DNA of 39,267 bases from an uncultured bacterium (GCA_949293405.1 CASFDI010000026.1:1-39267), one strand, 5' to 3'; counted from the stretch's first letter, positions 1-8,793 are shown. The notes: a model not told the origin generated them from the sequence alone. Numbers and translations are program-made.

Positions 1-161
1 GCCTGTCCCACCTCGCGCGGCGCTCCGCGTCCGAGCAAGGTCTTGGCGTGCTCGTCTGACAGCTCGCAGTGCCGGACTCCATGCCGCGCCAGTTCACTGA
101 TCGCCTCCTCAGGCGACAGATCCACATAGTAACTGGACCACATACTGAGTGCTGGTTTCAT
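1..161 (-). CDS. Sugar phosphate isomerase/epimerase, 5' part only (runs off the window)
   Basis: Only the first 53 residues are in the window. They begin MKPALSMWSSYYVDLSPEEA and continue with a segment containing HGVRHCELSDEHA. This pattern, an opening beta strand followed by a short helix and a second strand ending in E-L-S-D-E-H, is typical of the N-terminus of the xylose-isomerase-like TIM barrel (AP endonuclease family 2) used by sugar phosphate isomerases and epimerases. The ATG at 161 is preceded by an AAAGGAG ribosome site at about 170-176 and by a strong promoter further upstream. The active site lies outside the window, so substrate and reaction cannot be given. The gene is separated from the ribosomal cluster by the rplQ terminator and is an independent unit. 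Confidence 0.6.
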   Translation of the reverse strand, partial: MKPALSMWSSYYVDLSPEEAISELARHGVRHCELSDEHAKTLLGRGAPREVGQ

Positions 162-246
162 CTGAAGGTCTCCTTTCTTGCGGAACAGGTCCGCCACAAC
201 AGCCGCAATGCGTACCCGCCCGGCTTCTCTGCTCCTCTCTGTGCCT

Positions 247-275
247 ATCATATCATGAAAAGCCTGTGCTGTCAA
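247..275 (-). promoter_or_regulatory. Sigma-A promoter of the isomerase-like gene
   Basis: On the minus strand TTGACA (270-275) is followed after exactly 17 bases by TATGAT (247-252). Transcription would start near 240 and give a leader of about 80 nt before the ATG at 161. The match is close to consensus. Confidence 0.8.
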
Positions 276-381
276 GCACCCCCGCCCGAGGCTGCTCCCT
301 TTCCGGGAAGGTTTCTTTGCCCCGCACACTTCTTAAAGAAGACGGCCCCCTCGACTCTCTCTCCCCGTCCTCACCTGATAA

Positions 382-411
382 AAAAGCGGCACGCCGATGC
401 GTGCCGCTTTT
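382..411 (-). terminator. Terminator of the ribosomal protein cluster, after rplQ
   Basis: A 13-bp perfect inverted repeat (382-394 with 399-411) has a CGAT loop. On the minus strand the stem ends in a run of six T. It starts 16 nt beyond the rplQ stop and ends the whole S10-spc-alpha cluster. Confidence 0.88.
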
Positions 412-426
412 GTTATTGCTTGCTGG

Positions 427-816
427 TTATTTGGATGCCTTGGTGTCTGTTGCGACGGGTTCCTCTGCCGCAACGGGGGTCAGGCGGATCAGCGCCATCT
501 CAGCGCCGTCTCCGCGGCGGGGCCCGAGTTTGTATACCTGGGTATAACCGCCTTCTACCTTCTCATAGCTGGGTGCGAGCACATGGAACAGTTTGTGCGC
601 GACATCTTCCTTGGTAATAAAGGCAAGTGCGGCGCGGTAGTTGGCAAGGCCGCCCTTCTTGCCGAGGGTAATCATTTTTTCGGTCAGCGCACTGACTTCC
701 TTTGCTCTGGTGTAGGTGGTCTCGATCTTGCCGTTTTCCAGCAGATAAGTCACCATGGCTCTGAGCATCGCGGTCCGGTGTGCGGTCGTTCTGCCGAGTT
801 TTCTGGTTCCGGGCAT
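427..816 (-). CDS. rplQ: 50S ribosomal protein L17
   Basis: L17 sits near the polypeptide exit tunnel of the 50S subunit. The 129-residue product starts MPGTRKLGRTTAHR, the conserved L17 opening, and carries the family's central segment with LGKKGGLANYRAAL. It is slightly longer than short L17 forms because of a polar tail ending in DTKASK. It is the last gene of the cluster, 25 nt after rpoA, and is followed directly by a strong terminator. In many Firmicutes genes for an ECF energy-coupling module and truA follow here; they are absent. Confidence 0.97.
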   Translation of the reverse strand: MPGTRKLGRTTAHRTAMLRAMVTYLLENGKIETTYTRAKEVSALTEKMITLGKKGGLANYRAALAFITKEDVAHKLFHVLAPSYEKVEGGYTQVYKLGPRRGDGAEMALIRLTPVAAEEPVATDTKASK

Positions 817-841
817 GTTAGTTACCTCCTTACTGTGTCTG

Positions 842-1822
842 TCACTCGTCTGACTTCTTCAGATCAAGGCCGAGCGAATGCAACTTCTGAATGACCTCTT
901 CGAGAGACTTGCGCCCCAGGTTGCGGACCTTTATCATGTCCTCCTCGGTGCGGTTGATCAAGTCTTCTACCGTATGAATGCCTGCACGCATGAGGCAGTT
1001 GAAACTGCGTACAGACATGTCAAGTTCCTCAATGGTCATCTCCAGCACTTTTTCTTTCTTGACCTCTTCGCGTTCCACCATGATTTCCGCCTTCTTGGCT
1101 TCATCAGACATATCCACGAACAGGGTGAGATGGTCGTTGAGAATCTTGGCTGCCAGCGAAATGGCCTCCTTCGCGGGGATGGTGCCGTTGGTCTCCACCT
1201 TCAGCGTCAGTTTGTCATAGTCGGTGATGTTCCCCACCCGGGTGTTCTCGACGGCGTATTCCGCTTTGTATACCGGGGTGAAAATGGAATCGGTGAAAAT
1301 GGTTCCCAGAGGCGCGCTCACGCCGCCGCTGATCACATTGACATAGTTCTGCTTGTTCTTCTCAGCCGATGCATAGCCGCGGCCGGAATCAAAGGTGAGT
1401 TCCATAAAGAAATGCGCATTTTCGCTGATGGTTGCGATATGGTGCTGCGGGTTCAGGATTTCAATATCGGGATCTGAGGTGATATCGCCGGCGGTCACTT
1501 CGCACGGACCGGTCATATCGATGGTCACACTCTTCGGCCCGCTGACATGCAGTTTCGCCACAATGCCCTTCACATTCAGGATGATTTCGGGAACATCTTC
1601 CTTGACGCCGCTGACCGTGGAGATCTCATGCAATACGCCGTCGATCTTGACGCTGGTCACTGCATATCCCGCCAGAGAACTGAGCAGAATGCGCCGCAGG
1701 GAATTCCCGAGTGTAGTGCCGTACCCTCTTTCGAGCGGTTCCACCACAAACTCTCCTACACTGCCGTCCGCATTGGCAGACACGCAGGTAATGTTGGGCT
1801 TCTCTATTTCAATATTGATCAT
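842..1822 (-). CDS. rpoA: DNA-directed RNA polymerase subunit alpha
   Basis: Alpha dimerises to start RNA polymerase assembly, and its C-terminal domain contacts UP elements and activators. The 326 residues show the N-terminal assembly domain (about 1-235, with the motif [20 protein letters not shown]) and the C-terminal helix-hairpin-helix domain (about 255-326, with [11 protein letters not shown]). The ATG at 1822 has an AGGAGGAG ribosome site about nine bases upstream. The 122-nt spacer after rpsD holds two hairpins (see 1863-1939). Length and motifs are normal for the family. Confidence 0.98.
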   Translation of the reverse strand: MINIEIEKPNITCVSANADGSVGEFVVEPLERGYGTTLGNSLRRILLSSLAGYAVTSVKIDGVLHEISTVSGVKEDVPEIILNVKGIVAKLHVSGPKSVTIDMTGPCEVTAGDITSDPDIEILNPQHHIATISENAHFFMELTFDSGRGYASAEKNKQNYVNVISGGVSAPLGTIFTDSIFTPVYKAEYAVENTRVGNITDYDKLTLKVETNGTIPAKEAISLAAKILNDHLTLFVDMSDEAKKAEIMVEREEVKKEKVLEMTIEELDMSVRSFNCLMRAGIHTVEDLINRTEEDMIKVRNLGRKSLEEVIQKLHSLGLDLKKSDE

Positions 1823-1862
1823 GAATGGTTCTCCTCCTGAATTCTTTTCGTCGTTGACTAAT

Positions 1863-1939
1863 TCCCCGATGGCGGGGACCGGACATAACGAATCTGATCC
1901 TGCAAACCGAGAGCTTCCCCCGGTCTACAGTACCGGAGG
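1863..1939 (-). other. Two hairpins in the rpsD-rpoA spacer
   Basis: The spacer 1823-1944 has no gene. It contains a stem of CCCCCGGT (1917-1924) with ACCGGAGG (1932-1939), and a 6-bp GC stem TCCCCG (1863-1868) with CGGGGA (1873-1878) closed by a 4-nt loop. Neither is followed by a T run on the minus strand, so they do not look like intrinsic terminators. They could be processing or translational control structures for rpoA; I see no convincing promoter here. Confidence 0.45.
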
Positions 1940-1944
1940 CCTGA

Positions 1945-2571
1945 TTATTTAGAATAGAGTTCGACGATGAACTGCTCTTCGAAGTCGAAGTCCACATCCT
2001 CACGGGTGGGAAGCGCAACTACTTTTGCCTGCATGGATTCCGCATTGGCATCGAGCCACTTCGGCTTGACTTTGCCTGCCATTGCTTCCGCAAGTTCCTT
2101 GATCTTGGCGTTGTCGCGCGAATTTTCCTTCACCGCGATCACATCGCCTGCCTTGATCAGCATCGAGGGGATCTTGGCTTTCTTGCCGTTGATGGTGAAA
2201 TGTCCGTGCAGAACCAGCTGACGTGCTTCCTTACGGCTGGACGCCATACCCATTCTGTACACCGCATTGTCAAGACGGCGCTCCAGCAGAACCAGCAGGT
2301 TCTCACCGGTCATGCCTTCCTGTCTCTCAGCCATCTCATAGTAGGTGGCAAACTGCTTCTCCAGCACGCCGTAGTAGCGTCTTGCCTTCTGCTTCTCACG
2401 CATCTGCATGCCGTATTCGCCCACCTTCTTGCGGGCAGCTCCGTGCTGACCCGGGGCGGTGCTTCTGTGTTCAAAGGGGCACTTGCCGGATGTGCACTTG
2501 TCACCCTTCAGAAACAGCTTGGTGCCTTCTCTGCGGCAGAGTTTGCAACTGGGTCCTGTATATCTTGCCAT
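1945..2571 (-). CDS. rpsD: 30S ribosomal protein S4, zinc-binding form
   Basis: S4 nucleates assembly of the 30S 5' domain. The 208-residue protein has an N-terminal zinc knuckle with Cys9, Cys12, Cys26 and Cys31 (spacing C-X2-C-X13-C-X4-C), so it is the zinc-containing C+ type. The RNA-binding S4 domain lies around residues 96-160 ([20 protein letters not shown]). It lies in the alpha operon between rpsK and rpoA, whereas Bacillus keeps rpsD as a separate self-regulated gene. Confidence 0.97.
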   Translation of the reverse strand: MARYTGPSCKLCRREGTKLFLKGDKCTSGKCPFEHRSTAPGQHGAARKKVGEYGMQMREKQKARRYYGVLEKQFATYYEMAERQEGMTGENLLVLLERRLDNAVYRMGMASSRKEARQLVLHGHFTINGKKAKIPSMLIKAGDVIAVKENSRDNAKIKELAEAMAGKVKPKWLDANAESMQAKVVALPTREDVDFDFEEQFIVELYSK

Positions 2572-2592
2572 AGTTCTGTTCCTCCCTCTTCA

Positions 2593-2991
2593 TCAAACGC
2601 GACGGCGCTTGGGCGGACGGCATCCGTTGTGAGGAATCGGTGTCACGTCCTTGATCATGGTAATATTCAGCCCTGCGGTCTGAAGCGCACGGATCGCTGC
2701 TTCGCGTCCAGATCCCGGGCCTCTCACATATACTTCAATGGTCTTCATGCCCTGGTCAATCGCCAGCTTCGCAGCATGCTCAGCGGCAGTCTGCGCTGCA
2801 AACGGGGTCGACTTTCTCGAGCCCTTGAAGCCCATTTCACCGGCAGACGCCCAGGATACAGCTCCGCCCGCAACATCGGTGATGGTCACGATGGTGTTGT
2901 TGAAGGTGGAACGGATATGAGCGGCGCCTTTTTCGATGTTCTTCTTTTCGCGGCGTCTCTTTACAACTTTCTTTACGGTTGCCTTAGCCAT
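2593..2991 (-). CDS. rpsK: 30S ribosomal protein S11
   Basis: S11 lies on the platform of the small subunit near the mRNA exit path. The 132 residues include the signature [13 protein letters not shown] and the conserved C-terminus [15 protein letters not shown]. The N-terminal tail is lysine and arginine rich, as usual. It is 13 nt downstream of rpsM and 21 nt upstream of rpsD in the alpha operon. Confidence 0.97.
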   Translation of the reverse strand: MAKATVKKVVKRRREKKNIEKGAAHIRSTFNNTIVTITDVAGGAVSWASAGEMGFKGSRKSTPFAAQTAAEHAAKLAIDQGMKTIEVYVRGPGSGREAAIRALQTAGLNITMIKDVTPIPHNGCRPPKRRRV

Positions 2992-3004
2992 CTTGACTCA
3001 CTCC

Positions 3005-3373
3005 TTACTTCTTCTTATTCGCAATGGTCTTTGCAGGACCTTTTCTGGTACGGGCGTTGGTCTTGGTGCGCTGTCCGCGTACCGGCAGGCCCTTTCTGTG
3101 ACGGATGCCGCGATAGCAGTTGATCTCGACCATGCGCTTGATGTTCATGGCGTTTTCACGGCGCAGGTCACCTTCGACATGGTAGTTCGCTTCGATTTCA
3201 TCGCGCAGCTTCGCAACTTCCACCTCGGTCAGGTCCTTGGCACGGGTGTCGGGATTGATTCCGGTTTTCGCCAGAATGTCCTGAGAGCTCTTCAGACCGA
3301 TTCCGTAGATGTAGGTCAGGGCGTACTCTACGCGTTTGTTGTTGGGAATATCAACACCAGCAATACGAGCCAT
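3005..3373 (-). CDS. rpsM: 30S ribosomal protein S13
   Basis: S13 sits in the head of the 30S subunit and forms bridges to the 50S. The 122-residue product starts [19 protein letters not shown], has the helix-two-turn-helix region with [14 protein letters not shown], and ends with the basic tail that reaches the P site ([14 protein letters not shown]). It follows rpmJ by 35 nt. Length and motifs are standard. Confidence 0.97.
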   Translation of the reverse strand: MARIAGVDIPNNKRVEYALTYIYGIGLKSSQDILAKTGINPDTRAKDLTEVEVAKLRDEIEANYHVEGDLRRENAMNIKRMVEINCYRGIRHRKGLPVRGQRTKTNARTRKGPAKTIANKKK

Positions 3374-3408
3374 TTCGTTCGTTCACTCCTTTTCTGAATG
3401 TGTGGGCA

Positions 3409-3522
3409 TCAGCCCTGCTTCTGTTTGTGCTTGGGATTTTCGCAAATCACCATCACACAGCCCTTTCTCTTGATAATCTTGCATTTCTCGCAGATCTTCT
3501 TAACGGAAGGTTTTACTTTCAT
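3409..3522 (-). CDS. rpmJ: 50S ribosomal protein L36
   Basis: This 37-residue protein, [20 protein letters not shown] at its start, is the zinc-type L36. It has Cys11, Cys14 and Cys27 with His32 forming the C-X2-C-X12-C-X4-H zinc site. It lies between infA and rpsM, its usual position at the head of the alpha operon. Confidence 0.96.
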   Translation of the reverse strand: MKVKPSVKKICEKCKIIKRKGCVMVICENPKHKQKQG

Positions 3523-3545
3523 TGCAGTTACCTGTCCTTTCGCTG

Positions 3546-3767
3546 TTATTTTTTACGCCAGGTGATACGGCCTTTGTTCAGGTCGTAGACCGAAACCTCT
3601 ACCGTCACCGTGTCGCCGGGCAATATCCGGATATAGTTCATGCGAAGCTTACCGGATATATGCGCGGTCACAATATGACCGTTGGGCAACTTTACCTTGA
3701 AGGTGGCGTTGGGGAGCGTCTCCACTACCACGCCGTCCTCAAATTCAATCAGATCGTCCTTAGGCAG
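3546..3767 (-). CDS. infA: Translation initiation factor IF-1, apparently CTG-initiated
   Basis: IF-1 is a one-domain OB-fold protein that occupies the ribosomal A site during initiation. The body contains [18 protein letters not shown] and [17 protein letters not shown], unmistakable for IF-1. A GTG at 3731 would give only 61 residues and would remove the family's first dozen residues. The reading frame stays open upstream and encodes [12 protein letters not shown], matching the usual M-x-K-D-D-x-I-E-x-E-G start. It is closed by a TGA at 3780-3782. The best start is therefore CTG at 3767, seven bases after a perfect AGGAGG, giving 73 residues against the family's usual 72. ATT at 3770 or 3773 is possible but too close to the ribosome site. 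No ATG, GTG or TTG exists at this position. Confidence 0.88.
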   Translation of the reverse strand: MPKDDLIEFEDGVVVETLPNATFKVKLPNGHIVTAHISGKLRMNYIRILPGDTVTVEVSVYDLNKGRITWRKK

Positions 3768-3774
3768 AATAATC

Positions 3775-3780
3775 CCTCCT
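3775..3780 (-). promoter_or_regulatory. Strong ribosome binding site that fixes the CTG start of infA
   Basis: AGGAGG on the minus strand, fully complementary to the 16S 3' end, stands seven bases before the CTG at 3767. Its position is wrong for the internal GTG at 3731, which is more than 40 bases away. Confidence 0.75.
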
Positions 3781-3802
3781 CACTGTAATCTGGCACCGGA
3801 GA

Positions 3803-4558
3803 TCACTCTCCGACATCGGTCAGCAGTATCGGGCCGTCTTCCGTGATGGCGACCGTATGCTCGTAATGGGCAGACAGTTTCCCGTCTGCGGTCACCACCG
3901 TCCAACCGTTAGACAGCACACGCACCTCAGATGTTCCTGCGTTGACCATGGGTTCAATCGCAATGGTCATACCGGCATACAGGCGGACGCCGCGTCCTGG
4001 CGTTCCGAAATTGGGTACGCCGGGCTCTTCGTGAAGTTCTTCCCCCACGCCGTGTCCTTCATATGCCCGTACCACCGAATAGCCGTTCTGTTCTGCATAT
4101 GACTGCACATGATACCCGATATCCCCGATGCGCAGCCCCCCTCTGGCGTAAGCAACACCTGCGTAAAAGCTTTCCCGGGTGACCCGGATAAGCCGCTGTG
4201 CTTCTTCGCTCACCTTACCGACCGCGAAAGTTTTCGCGCTGTCGCCGGTATAGCCGCGGTAAAAGGCGCCTACATCCACCTTGACGATGTCCCCCTCGCG
4301 GAGTACCCGCCGTCTGGAAGGAATACCGTGAATGACTTCTTCGTTGATACTGATACAGGCTGCGGCAGGAAAGCCGCAGTATCCGAGAAAGGTGGGCCGG
4401 GCGCCGCATTTTTCAATGTAGCGCCGGATCGCCGTATCCACATCATGCGTGGTCGCGCCCGGCACAATCGCCTCGCGCGCAACCAGCAGGGCTTCTCCGG
4501 TGATCCTTCCGGCGTCCTTCATCCGCTGAATCTGCTCGGGGTTTTTCAGTTTGATCAT
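3803..4558 (-). CDS. map: Methionine aminopeptidase type I
   Basis: This enzyme removes the initiator methionine from nascent proteins. The 251 residues start MIKLKNPEQIQRMKDAG. The two-metal site of the family is visible: aspartates in KVDVGAFYRGYTGDSAKTF, a histidine in YEGHGVGEELHEEP, and glutamates in AIEPMV and YEHTVAI. Translation from ATG 4558 overlaps the adk stop by four bases (ATGA), a typical coupling; an upstream in-frame start would extend it implausibly into adk. infA follows after 35 nt. Confidence 0.96.
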   Translation of the reverse strand: MIKLKNPEQIQRMKDAGRITGEALLVAREAIVPGATTHDVDTAIRRYIEKCGARPTFLGYCGFPAAACISINEEVIHGIPSRRRVLREGDIVKVDVGAFYRGYTGDSAKTFAVGKVSEEAQRLIRVTRESFYAGVAYARGGLRIGDIGYHVQSYAEQNGYSVVRAYEGHGVGEELHEEPGVPNFGTPGRGVRLYAGMTIAIEPMVNAGTSEVRVLSNGWTVVTADGKLSAHYEHTVAITEDGPILLTDVGE

Positions 4559-5193
4559 GCTTTTACTCCCAGAGCAGACAGCGTCAGTGCGGTTGTGTCT
4601 TCCACCTTTTCCTGTCCCTCCACGCACCGCAGAATGCCCTTCTGCTCGTAGTAGTTCTTCAGGGGTTCGGTGGTTTCGTGATACACGCGCAGGCGGCTCT
4701 GTACCACCTCGGGTGCATCGTCCCGGCGTGTAGTCAGAGCTGCGCCGCATTTGTCGCAGGTGACTCCGTCACGGGAGGGCAGGTACTTCACATGATAGGA
4801 AGCACCACAGGCATCGCATACCCGTCTGCCGCTCATCCGCTCGACGATCGCCTCATCGGAGACCTCAAGCGACAGCACGGCATCCAGTGCAATGCCCATC
4901 GCGTCCAGCGCCTCTGCCTGAGGCACCGTGCGGGGGAATCCGTCCAGGATAAACCCGCCCCTGCAATCGGGTTCTGCCAGGCGCTCCCGGATAATGCCGA
5001 TCACGACATCATCCGGCACCAGAGCGCCCTGCTCGGTATACTTCCTTGCTTCTTCTCCCATCCGGGTCCCGCTGCGGATCGCTTCGCGGATGATCGCTCC
5101 GGTCGATATGGTGGGAATGCCCAGCCGTTCCGAAACGCATGCCGCCTGCGTACCTTTGCCTGCCCCGGGGGCGCCAAGAAATATAATGTTCAT
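4555..5193 (-). CDS. adk: Adenylate kinase, zinc-LID type
   Basis: Adenylate kinase interconverts ATP plus AMP with two ADP. The 212 residues start MNIIFLGAPGAGKGTQA, giving the P-loop at residues 7-15, and include the NMP-binding segment ISTGAIIREAI and DGFPRT. The LID domain has Cys126, Cys129, Cys146 and Cys149, the four-cysteine zinc site common in Gram-positive bacteria. It is 20 nt downstream of secY and overlaps map by four bases. Confidence 0.97.
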   Translation of the reverse strand: MNIIFLGAPGAGKGTQAACVSERLGIPTISTGAIIREAIRSGTRMGEEARKYTEQGALVPDDVVIGIIRERLAEPDCRGGFILDGFPRTVPQAEALDAMGIALDAVLSLEVSDEAIVERMSGRRVCDACGASYHVKYLPSRDGVTCDKCGAALTTRRDDAPEVVQSRLRVYHETTEPLKNYYEQKGILRCVEGQEKVEDTTALTLSALGVKA

Positions 5194-5213
5194 ACAAAAC
5201 TCTCCCGACCGCT

Positions 5214-6638
5214 TTACGAAAGGAAGCCTTTGTAGTTGCGCATGGTAAGCTGTGCCTCGAGTTCGCGGAAGGTCTCAAGCGCTACGCCCACCACGATCAG
5301 CAGCGAGGTGCCGCCGAAGGTGAAGCTGCTTGCCAGTGAAGTAACCAGCGTGCTGACCTGAGAACCGTATCCGATTCCGGTCATGTAGTCGGAAACCAGT
5401 GCGGTAAGCAGGGGTTTGACCACCAGCGGTCCGGCAATCACCGGCAGAAGCGCAACGACACTGAGGAACAGTGCGCCCATCAGGGTGACGCGGTTGAGGA
5501 TCCGCCGGATGAAGTCTGCGGTAGGCTTGCCCTGCCGGATACCCGGAATGGTGCCGCCGTTCTTCTTGAGGTTGTTGGATACCTCAATGGGGTCAAAGGA
5601 AATGGTCACATAGAAGTAAGCAAATGCGATGATCAGCACAAACAGCAGCACCGCATACACCGGGCTGGCGGAAGCAAACAGTTTGTACCAGAAGTTGGTG
5701 GTTGAAACACCTGCCAGCGTCATGATCGTCGCGGGAAGCGACACAATCGAGCTGGCAAAGATGATGGGCATGACGCCTGTCCTGTTGAGCTTGATCGGCA
5801 GGTTGGAGCTCTGTCCGCCGTACATCTTGCGGCCCACCACGCGCTTGGCATAGGTGATCCGGATGCGGCGCTCGCTGCCCGTGACAAAAATCACGAACAC
5901 GGTCAGCGCAATAACCACCGCCACAACAAACACGCCGAACAGGCCTGCCAGAGAACCGAACAGAATCTTCATGCCGGTTGTGGTCTGTCCGTATACGGCA
6001 TATCTGCCCACATTGAACAGCTGAATGGCAAACGAGGGAGCGCCCGAAACGATATTGGCAAACAGAATCAGCGAAATACCGTTGCCGATACCGTTCTCGT
6101 TGATCTTCTCACCCAGCCACATGATCAGCGACGCACCTGCGCAATAGCAGATGACGATGGTCGCCGCATACAGGATCCAGGTCCAGCTGCCCGAATCGCT
6201 GCGTGCGATCGGAGAGATCATCGAGGATCCGCTGCTGCCGTTGGAGAGCAGCATGTAGTAGCCGATTGCGGTGATCAGTGCCAAGATCACGGTGGTGATC
6301 CGGGTCAGGTTGGTCATGAATTTCTTGCCTGCTTCACCGTCCTTGGCACGCCGCTGCAGGGGCGGAATGGCCACGGTCAGCAGCTGCAGAACGATGGAGG
6401 CCGTGATATAAGGGGAAATACCGAGTGCAAACAGGGTCGCAGAACTGAGCGCACCGCCCGACAGGGTGTTCATGTAGTCGAGGATGGTGCCGCCGAACTG
6501 GCTGGAGAAGTTTGTGGCATCAACAAACGGAACCGGAATAACCGTACCGATGCGATAAAGCAAAAGAATCACAAGAACAAAGATCAGTTTGTTTCTGAGT
6601 TCGGGTGTTTTCCACGCATTTCTCAAAGTCTGAAGCAT
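5214..6638 (-). CDS. secY: Preprotein translocase subunit SecY
   Basis: SecY forms the membrane channel of the general secretion pathway. The 474 residues contain about ten hydrophobic spans. The N-terminal region has FVLVILLLYRIGTVIPVPFVD and the plug region with GGALSSATLFALGISPYITASI. The large basic cytoplasmic loop with RRIRITYAKRVVGRKMYGGQ contacts SecA and the ribosome. The ATG is immediately adjacent to the rplO stop (TGAATG), which suggests translational coupling. Confidence 0.97.
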   Translation of the reverse strand: MLQTLRNAWKTPELRNKLIFVLVILLLYRIGTVIPVPFVDATNFSSQFGGTILDYMNTLSGGALSSATLFALGISPYITASIVLQLLTVAIPPLQRRAKDGEAGKKFMTNLTRITTVILALITAIGYYMLLSNGSSGSSMISPIARSDSGSWTWILYAATIVICYCAGASLIMWLGEKINENGIGNGISLILFANIVSGAPSFAIQLFNVGRYAVYGQTTTGMKILFGSLAGLFGVFVVAVVIALTVFVIFVTGSERRIRITYAKRVVGRKMYGGQSSNLPIKLNRTGVMPIIFASSIVSLPATIMTLAGVSTTNFWYKLFASASPVYAVLLFVLIIAFAYFYVTISFDPIEVSNNLKKNGGTIPGIRQGKPTADFIRRILNRVTLMGALFLSVVALLPVIAGPLVVKPLLTALVSDYMTGIGYGSQVSTLVTSLASSFTFGGTSLLIVVGVALETFRELEAQLTMRNYKGFLS

Positions 6639-7079
6639 TCAGATCACCTCAGTCTTTCCACCTGCTGCTTCAATCTTTCCTTTCGCTGTTTCGGAAAAGA
6701 CGGCCGCCTTCACAGTGAGTTTTTTGGTAATCTCGCCTGCGCCCAGCACCTTGACTCCATCGGAGAGTTTGCTCAGGATGCCTGTCGCCAGCAGGGTCTC
6801 TGCATCAACAACCGCCCCGTCCTCAAAACGATTGAGCTGTTCGACATTGACGATTGCATAAGTCTTGCCAAACTTATTGTGAAAGCCTCTCTTCGGAAGC
6901 CGTCTGTACAGAGGAATCTGACCGCCTTCAAAGCCCGGGCGCACACCGCCGCCGCTGCGGGCGTTCTGGCCCTTGTGCCCTTTGCCGGCCGTCTTACCGT
7001 TACCGGAACCGGTTCCTCTGCCCTTGCGGAATACATCCCGGACGGATCCTTCCGCGGGTGAAAGTTCATGGAGCTTCAT
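6639..7079 (-). CDS. rplO: 50S ribosomal protein L15
   Basis: L15 is a late-assembly protein of the 50S subunit. The 146 residues begin [20 protein letters not shown] and show the glycine-rich RNA-binding extension with [20 protein letters not shown], then the globular L15/L27e fold. It follows rpmD and is fused back-to-back with secY without any spacer. Length and motifs are standard. Confidence 0.97.
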   Translation of the reverse strand: MKLHELSPAEGSVRDVFRKGRGTGSGNGKTAGKGHKGQNARSGGGVRPGFEGGQIPLYRRLPKRGFHNKFGKTYAIVNVEQLNRFEDGAVVDAETLLATGILSKLSDGVKVLGAGEITKKLTVKAAVFSETAKGKIEAAGGKTEVI

Positions 7080-7106
7080 TCTTTCTCCTCCTTAACTATA
7101 TTCCGA

Positions 7107-7286
7107 TCAAACGGTCTCAACCGTGACCAGATGGCGGATCACCTGAATCTTCCCTGCCAGGACCGCGTCGTCGGCGTGCACAATGCTGTCGCCGATCCGA
7201 TGCAGACCAAGGGAAGCCGCAGTGGCCTTCTGGTTGGGTTTGGCACCGATGAGGCTTCTCGAAAGCGTTACTTTTACATCTTTCAT
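7107..7286 (-). CDS. rpmD: 50S ribosomal protein L30
   Basis: This 59-residue protein reads [20 protein letters not shown] at the start and ends RHLVTVETV. It has the L30 signature where a short beta strand is followed by the [14 protein letters not shown] segment. It lies between rpsE and rplO, the position expected in the spc operon, 13 nt after the rpsE stop. Confidence 0.95.
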   Translation of the reverse strand: MKDVKVTLSRSLIGAKPNQKATAASLGLHRIGDSIVHADDAVLAGKIQVIRHLVTVETV

Positions 7287-7299
7287 GTCGGTCGCCTCC

Positions 7300-7803
7300 T
7301 TATGCTTTCACGCTGTCAGCGCTCAGTCCGCGCGCCGCCGCAATCTGCTCGGCGGAACGCAGCTCACGCAGCCCTTCGAAAGTGGCTTTCACCACATTGA
7401 CCGGGTTGTTCGAGCGCAGGCACTTTGCACGGATATTCTTGATTCCCGCCAGTTCCAGCACCGCACGGACCGTCTGGCCTGCGATGATACCGGTACCGGG
7501 AGCGGCCGGCTTGAGCAGAACCTTGCCCGCGCCGTAAACGCCCAGCACTTCATGCGGGATGGTGGAGCCGTTGAGCGCCACTTCAATCATATTTTTCTTG
7601 GCATCCTCGATGCCCTTGCGAATGGCATCCGGCACTTCGGAAGCTTTTCCCAGTCCGAAGCCCACATGCCCGTTTCCGTCACCAACTACCATGATTGCGG
7701 CAAAACGCGCGATACGGCCACCTTTTACGGTCTTGGAAACACGGTTGAGTACCACCAGCTTTTCCTGGAGATCCAGCTCGCCGGCGTCAATGATTTTTGC
7801 CAT
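7300..7803 (-). CDS. rpsE: 30S ribosomal protein S5
   Basis: S5 is involved in decoding accuracy and mRNA helicase activity at the entry channel. The 167 residues contain the double-stranded RNA-binding fold with [20 protein letters not shown] and the loop [20 protein letters not shown]. Those glycines are where spectinomycin-resistance changes occur in other bacteria. The C-terminal domain has [14 protein letters not shown]. The spacer before it (7804-7860) carries an AT-rich hairpin at 7825-7844. Confidence 0.97.
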   Translation of the reverse strand: MAKIIDAGELDLQEKLVVLNRVSKTVKGGRIARFAAIMVVGDGNGHVGFGLGKASEVPDAIRKGIEDAKKNMIEVALNGSTIPHEVLGVYGAGKVLLKPAAPGTGIIAGQTVRAVLELAGIKNIRAKCLRSNNPVNVVKATFEGLRELRSAEQIAAARGLSADSVKA

Positions 7804-7824
7804 GTTTTTTCTCCTTCAGAATGT

Positions 7825-7844
7825 TTTCAAAATTTCTTTTGAAA
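7825..7844 (-). other. AT-rich hairpin in the rplR-rpsE spacer
   Basis: TTTCAAAA (7825-7832) and TTTTGAAA (7837-7844) form a perfect 8-bp stem with a TTTC loop within the 57-nt spacer. It is weak in pairing energy and has no T run; function unknown. Confidence 0.3.
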
Positions 7845-7860
7845 CAGTGTACAAACCGGC

Positions 7861-8220
7861 TCAGAACTTCAGGCCGCCCTCGCGGGCTCCTTCTGCCAGC
7901 GCCGATACACGCCCGTGATAAATATAACCGCCGCGGTCAAACACAACCTCGGTAATCCCTTTTGCCAAAGCGCGCTCCGCCAGGGTCTTTCCGATCGCGG
8001 TCGCCGCTTCCTTATTGGAGCCGATGCCCTCAAAGGCAGCCTCGTAGGTGCCTGCTGCCACCAAGGTTACGCCCTTCGTATCGTCTATGATCTGTGCGCT
8101 GATGTGCGCATTCGAACGGTAGACGGCAAGACGCGGTCTTTCTGCGGTTCCGCTGACCTTGCTTCTGACTCTCTTGTGTCTCTTCAGCCGCTGAAGATTA
8201 CTGTCCGTTCTCTTTACCAT
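7861..8220 (-). CDS. rplR: 50S ribosomal protein L18
   Basis: L18 binds 5S rRNA together with L5 and places it in the central protuberance. The 119 residues have the basic N-terminus [20 protein letters not shown], the [19 protein letters not shown] core and the C-terminal end [19 protein letters not shown], all diagnostic. It follows rplF by 21 nt. Confidence 0.97.
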   Translation of the reverse strand: MVKRTDSNLQRLKRHKRVRSKVSGTAERPRLAVYRSNAHISAQIIDDTKGVTLVAAGTYEAAFEGIGSNKEAATAIGKTLAERALAKGITEVVFDRGGYIYHGRVSALAEGAREGGLKF

Positions 8221-8241
8221 GCGTATCCTCGCTCCTTTCTG

Positions 8242-8781
8242 TTATTTACCGGTCTTACCGGCCTTGCGGCGGATCTTCTCGCCCGCGTACTTGACACCCT
8301 TGCCGAGGTACGGCTCAGGCGGTCTCTTCTCGCGGATCTGTGCTGCGATCTGACCGACATTCTGCTTGTTGATGCCCTTGACCACAATGGTCGTGCTGTC
8401 CGGAATGTCAAAGGTGATCCCGTTCTCTTCCTTGAAAACGATCGGATGGGAATGACCCAGGTTCAGGACAATGTCCTTGCCCTTCTTCTCAACCTTGTAA
8501 CCGACCCCGACGATCTCCAGCCGCTTGCTGTAGCCCTCGGTCACACCGGTCACCATGTTGGCAATCAGGGTACGGGTCAGTCCGTGCAGGGCACGGTCTT
8601 CCTTTTCGTCGCTCGGACGGCTCACGGTCACCGTATTGTTCTCCACCGCAATGCTCATGCGGCGGTTAAAGGTATCGGTCAACTCGCCCAGTTTTCCCTT
8701 GACGGTCACAACATTGCCGTCGCGCACGCTCACGCTCACACCGGCGGGCAGCGTAATGGGCGCTCTTCCAATTCTCGACAT
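8242..8781 (-). CDS. rplF: 50S ribosomal protein L6
   Basis: L6 lies at the base of the L7/L12 stalk near the factor-binding site. The 179 residues start MSRIGRAPITLPAGV and contain two related beta-rich RNA-binding domains. The family signature near the C-terminus is PPEPYLGKGVKYAGEKIRRK. Spacing to rpsH is 12 nt. Standard length. Confidence 0.97.
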   Translation of the reverse strand: MSRIGRAPITLPAGVSVSVRDGNVVTVKGKLGELTDTFNRRMSIAVENNTVTVSRPSDEKEDRALHGLTRTLIANMVTGVTEGYSKRLEIVGVGYKVEKKGKDIVLNLGHSHPIVFKEENGITFDIPDSTTIVVKGINKQNVGQIAAQIREKRPPEPYLGKGVKYAGEKIRRKAGKTGK

Positions 8782-8793
8782 GTCAGTCCCTCC

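Noticed and set aside
3546..3731. Short 61-residue IF-1 starting at GTG 3731
   Set aside because: It would delete the conserved N-terminal strand of IF-1, and the strong ribosome site is placed for CTG 3767.
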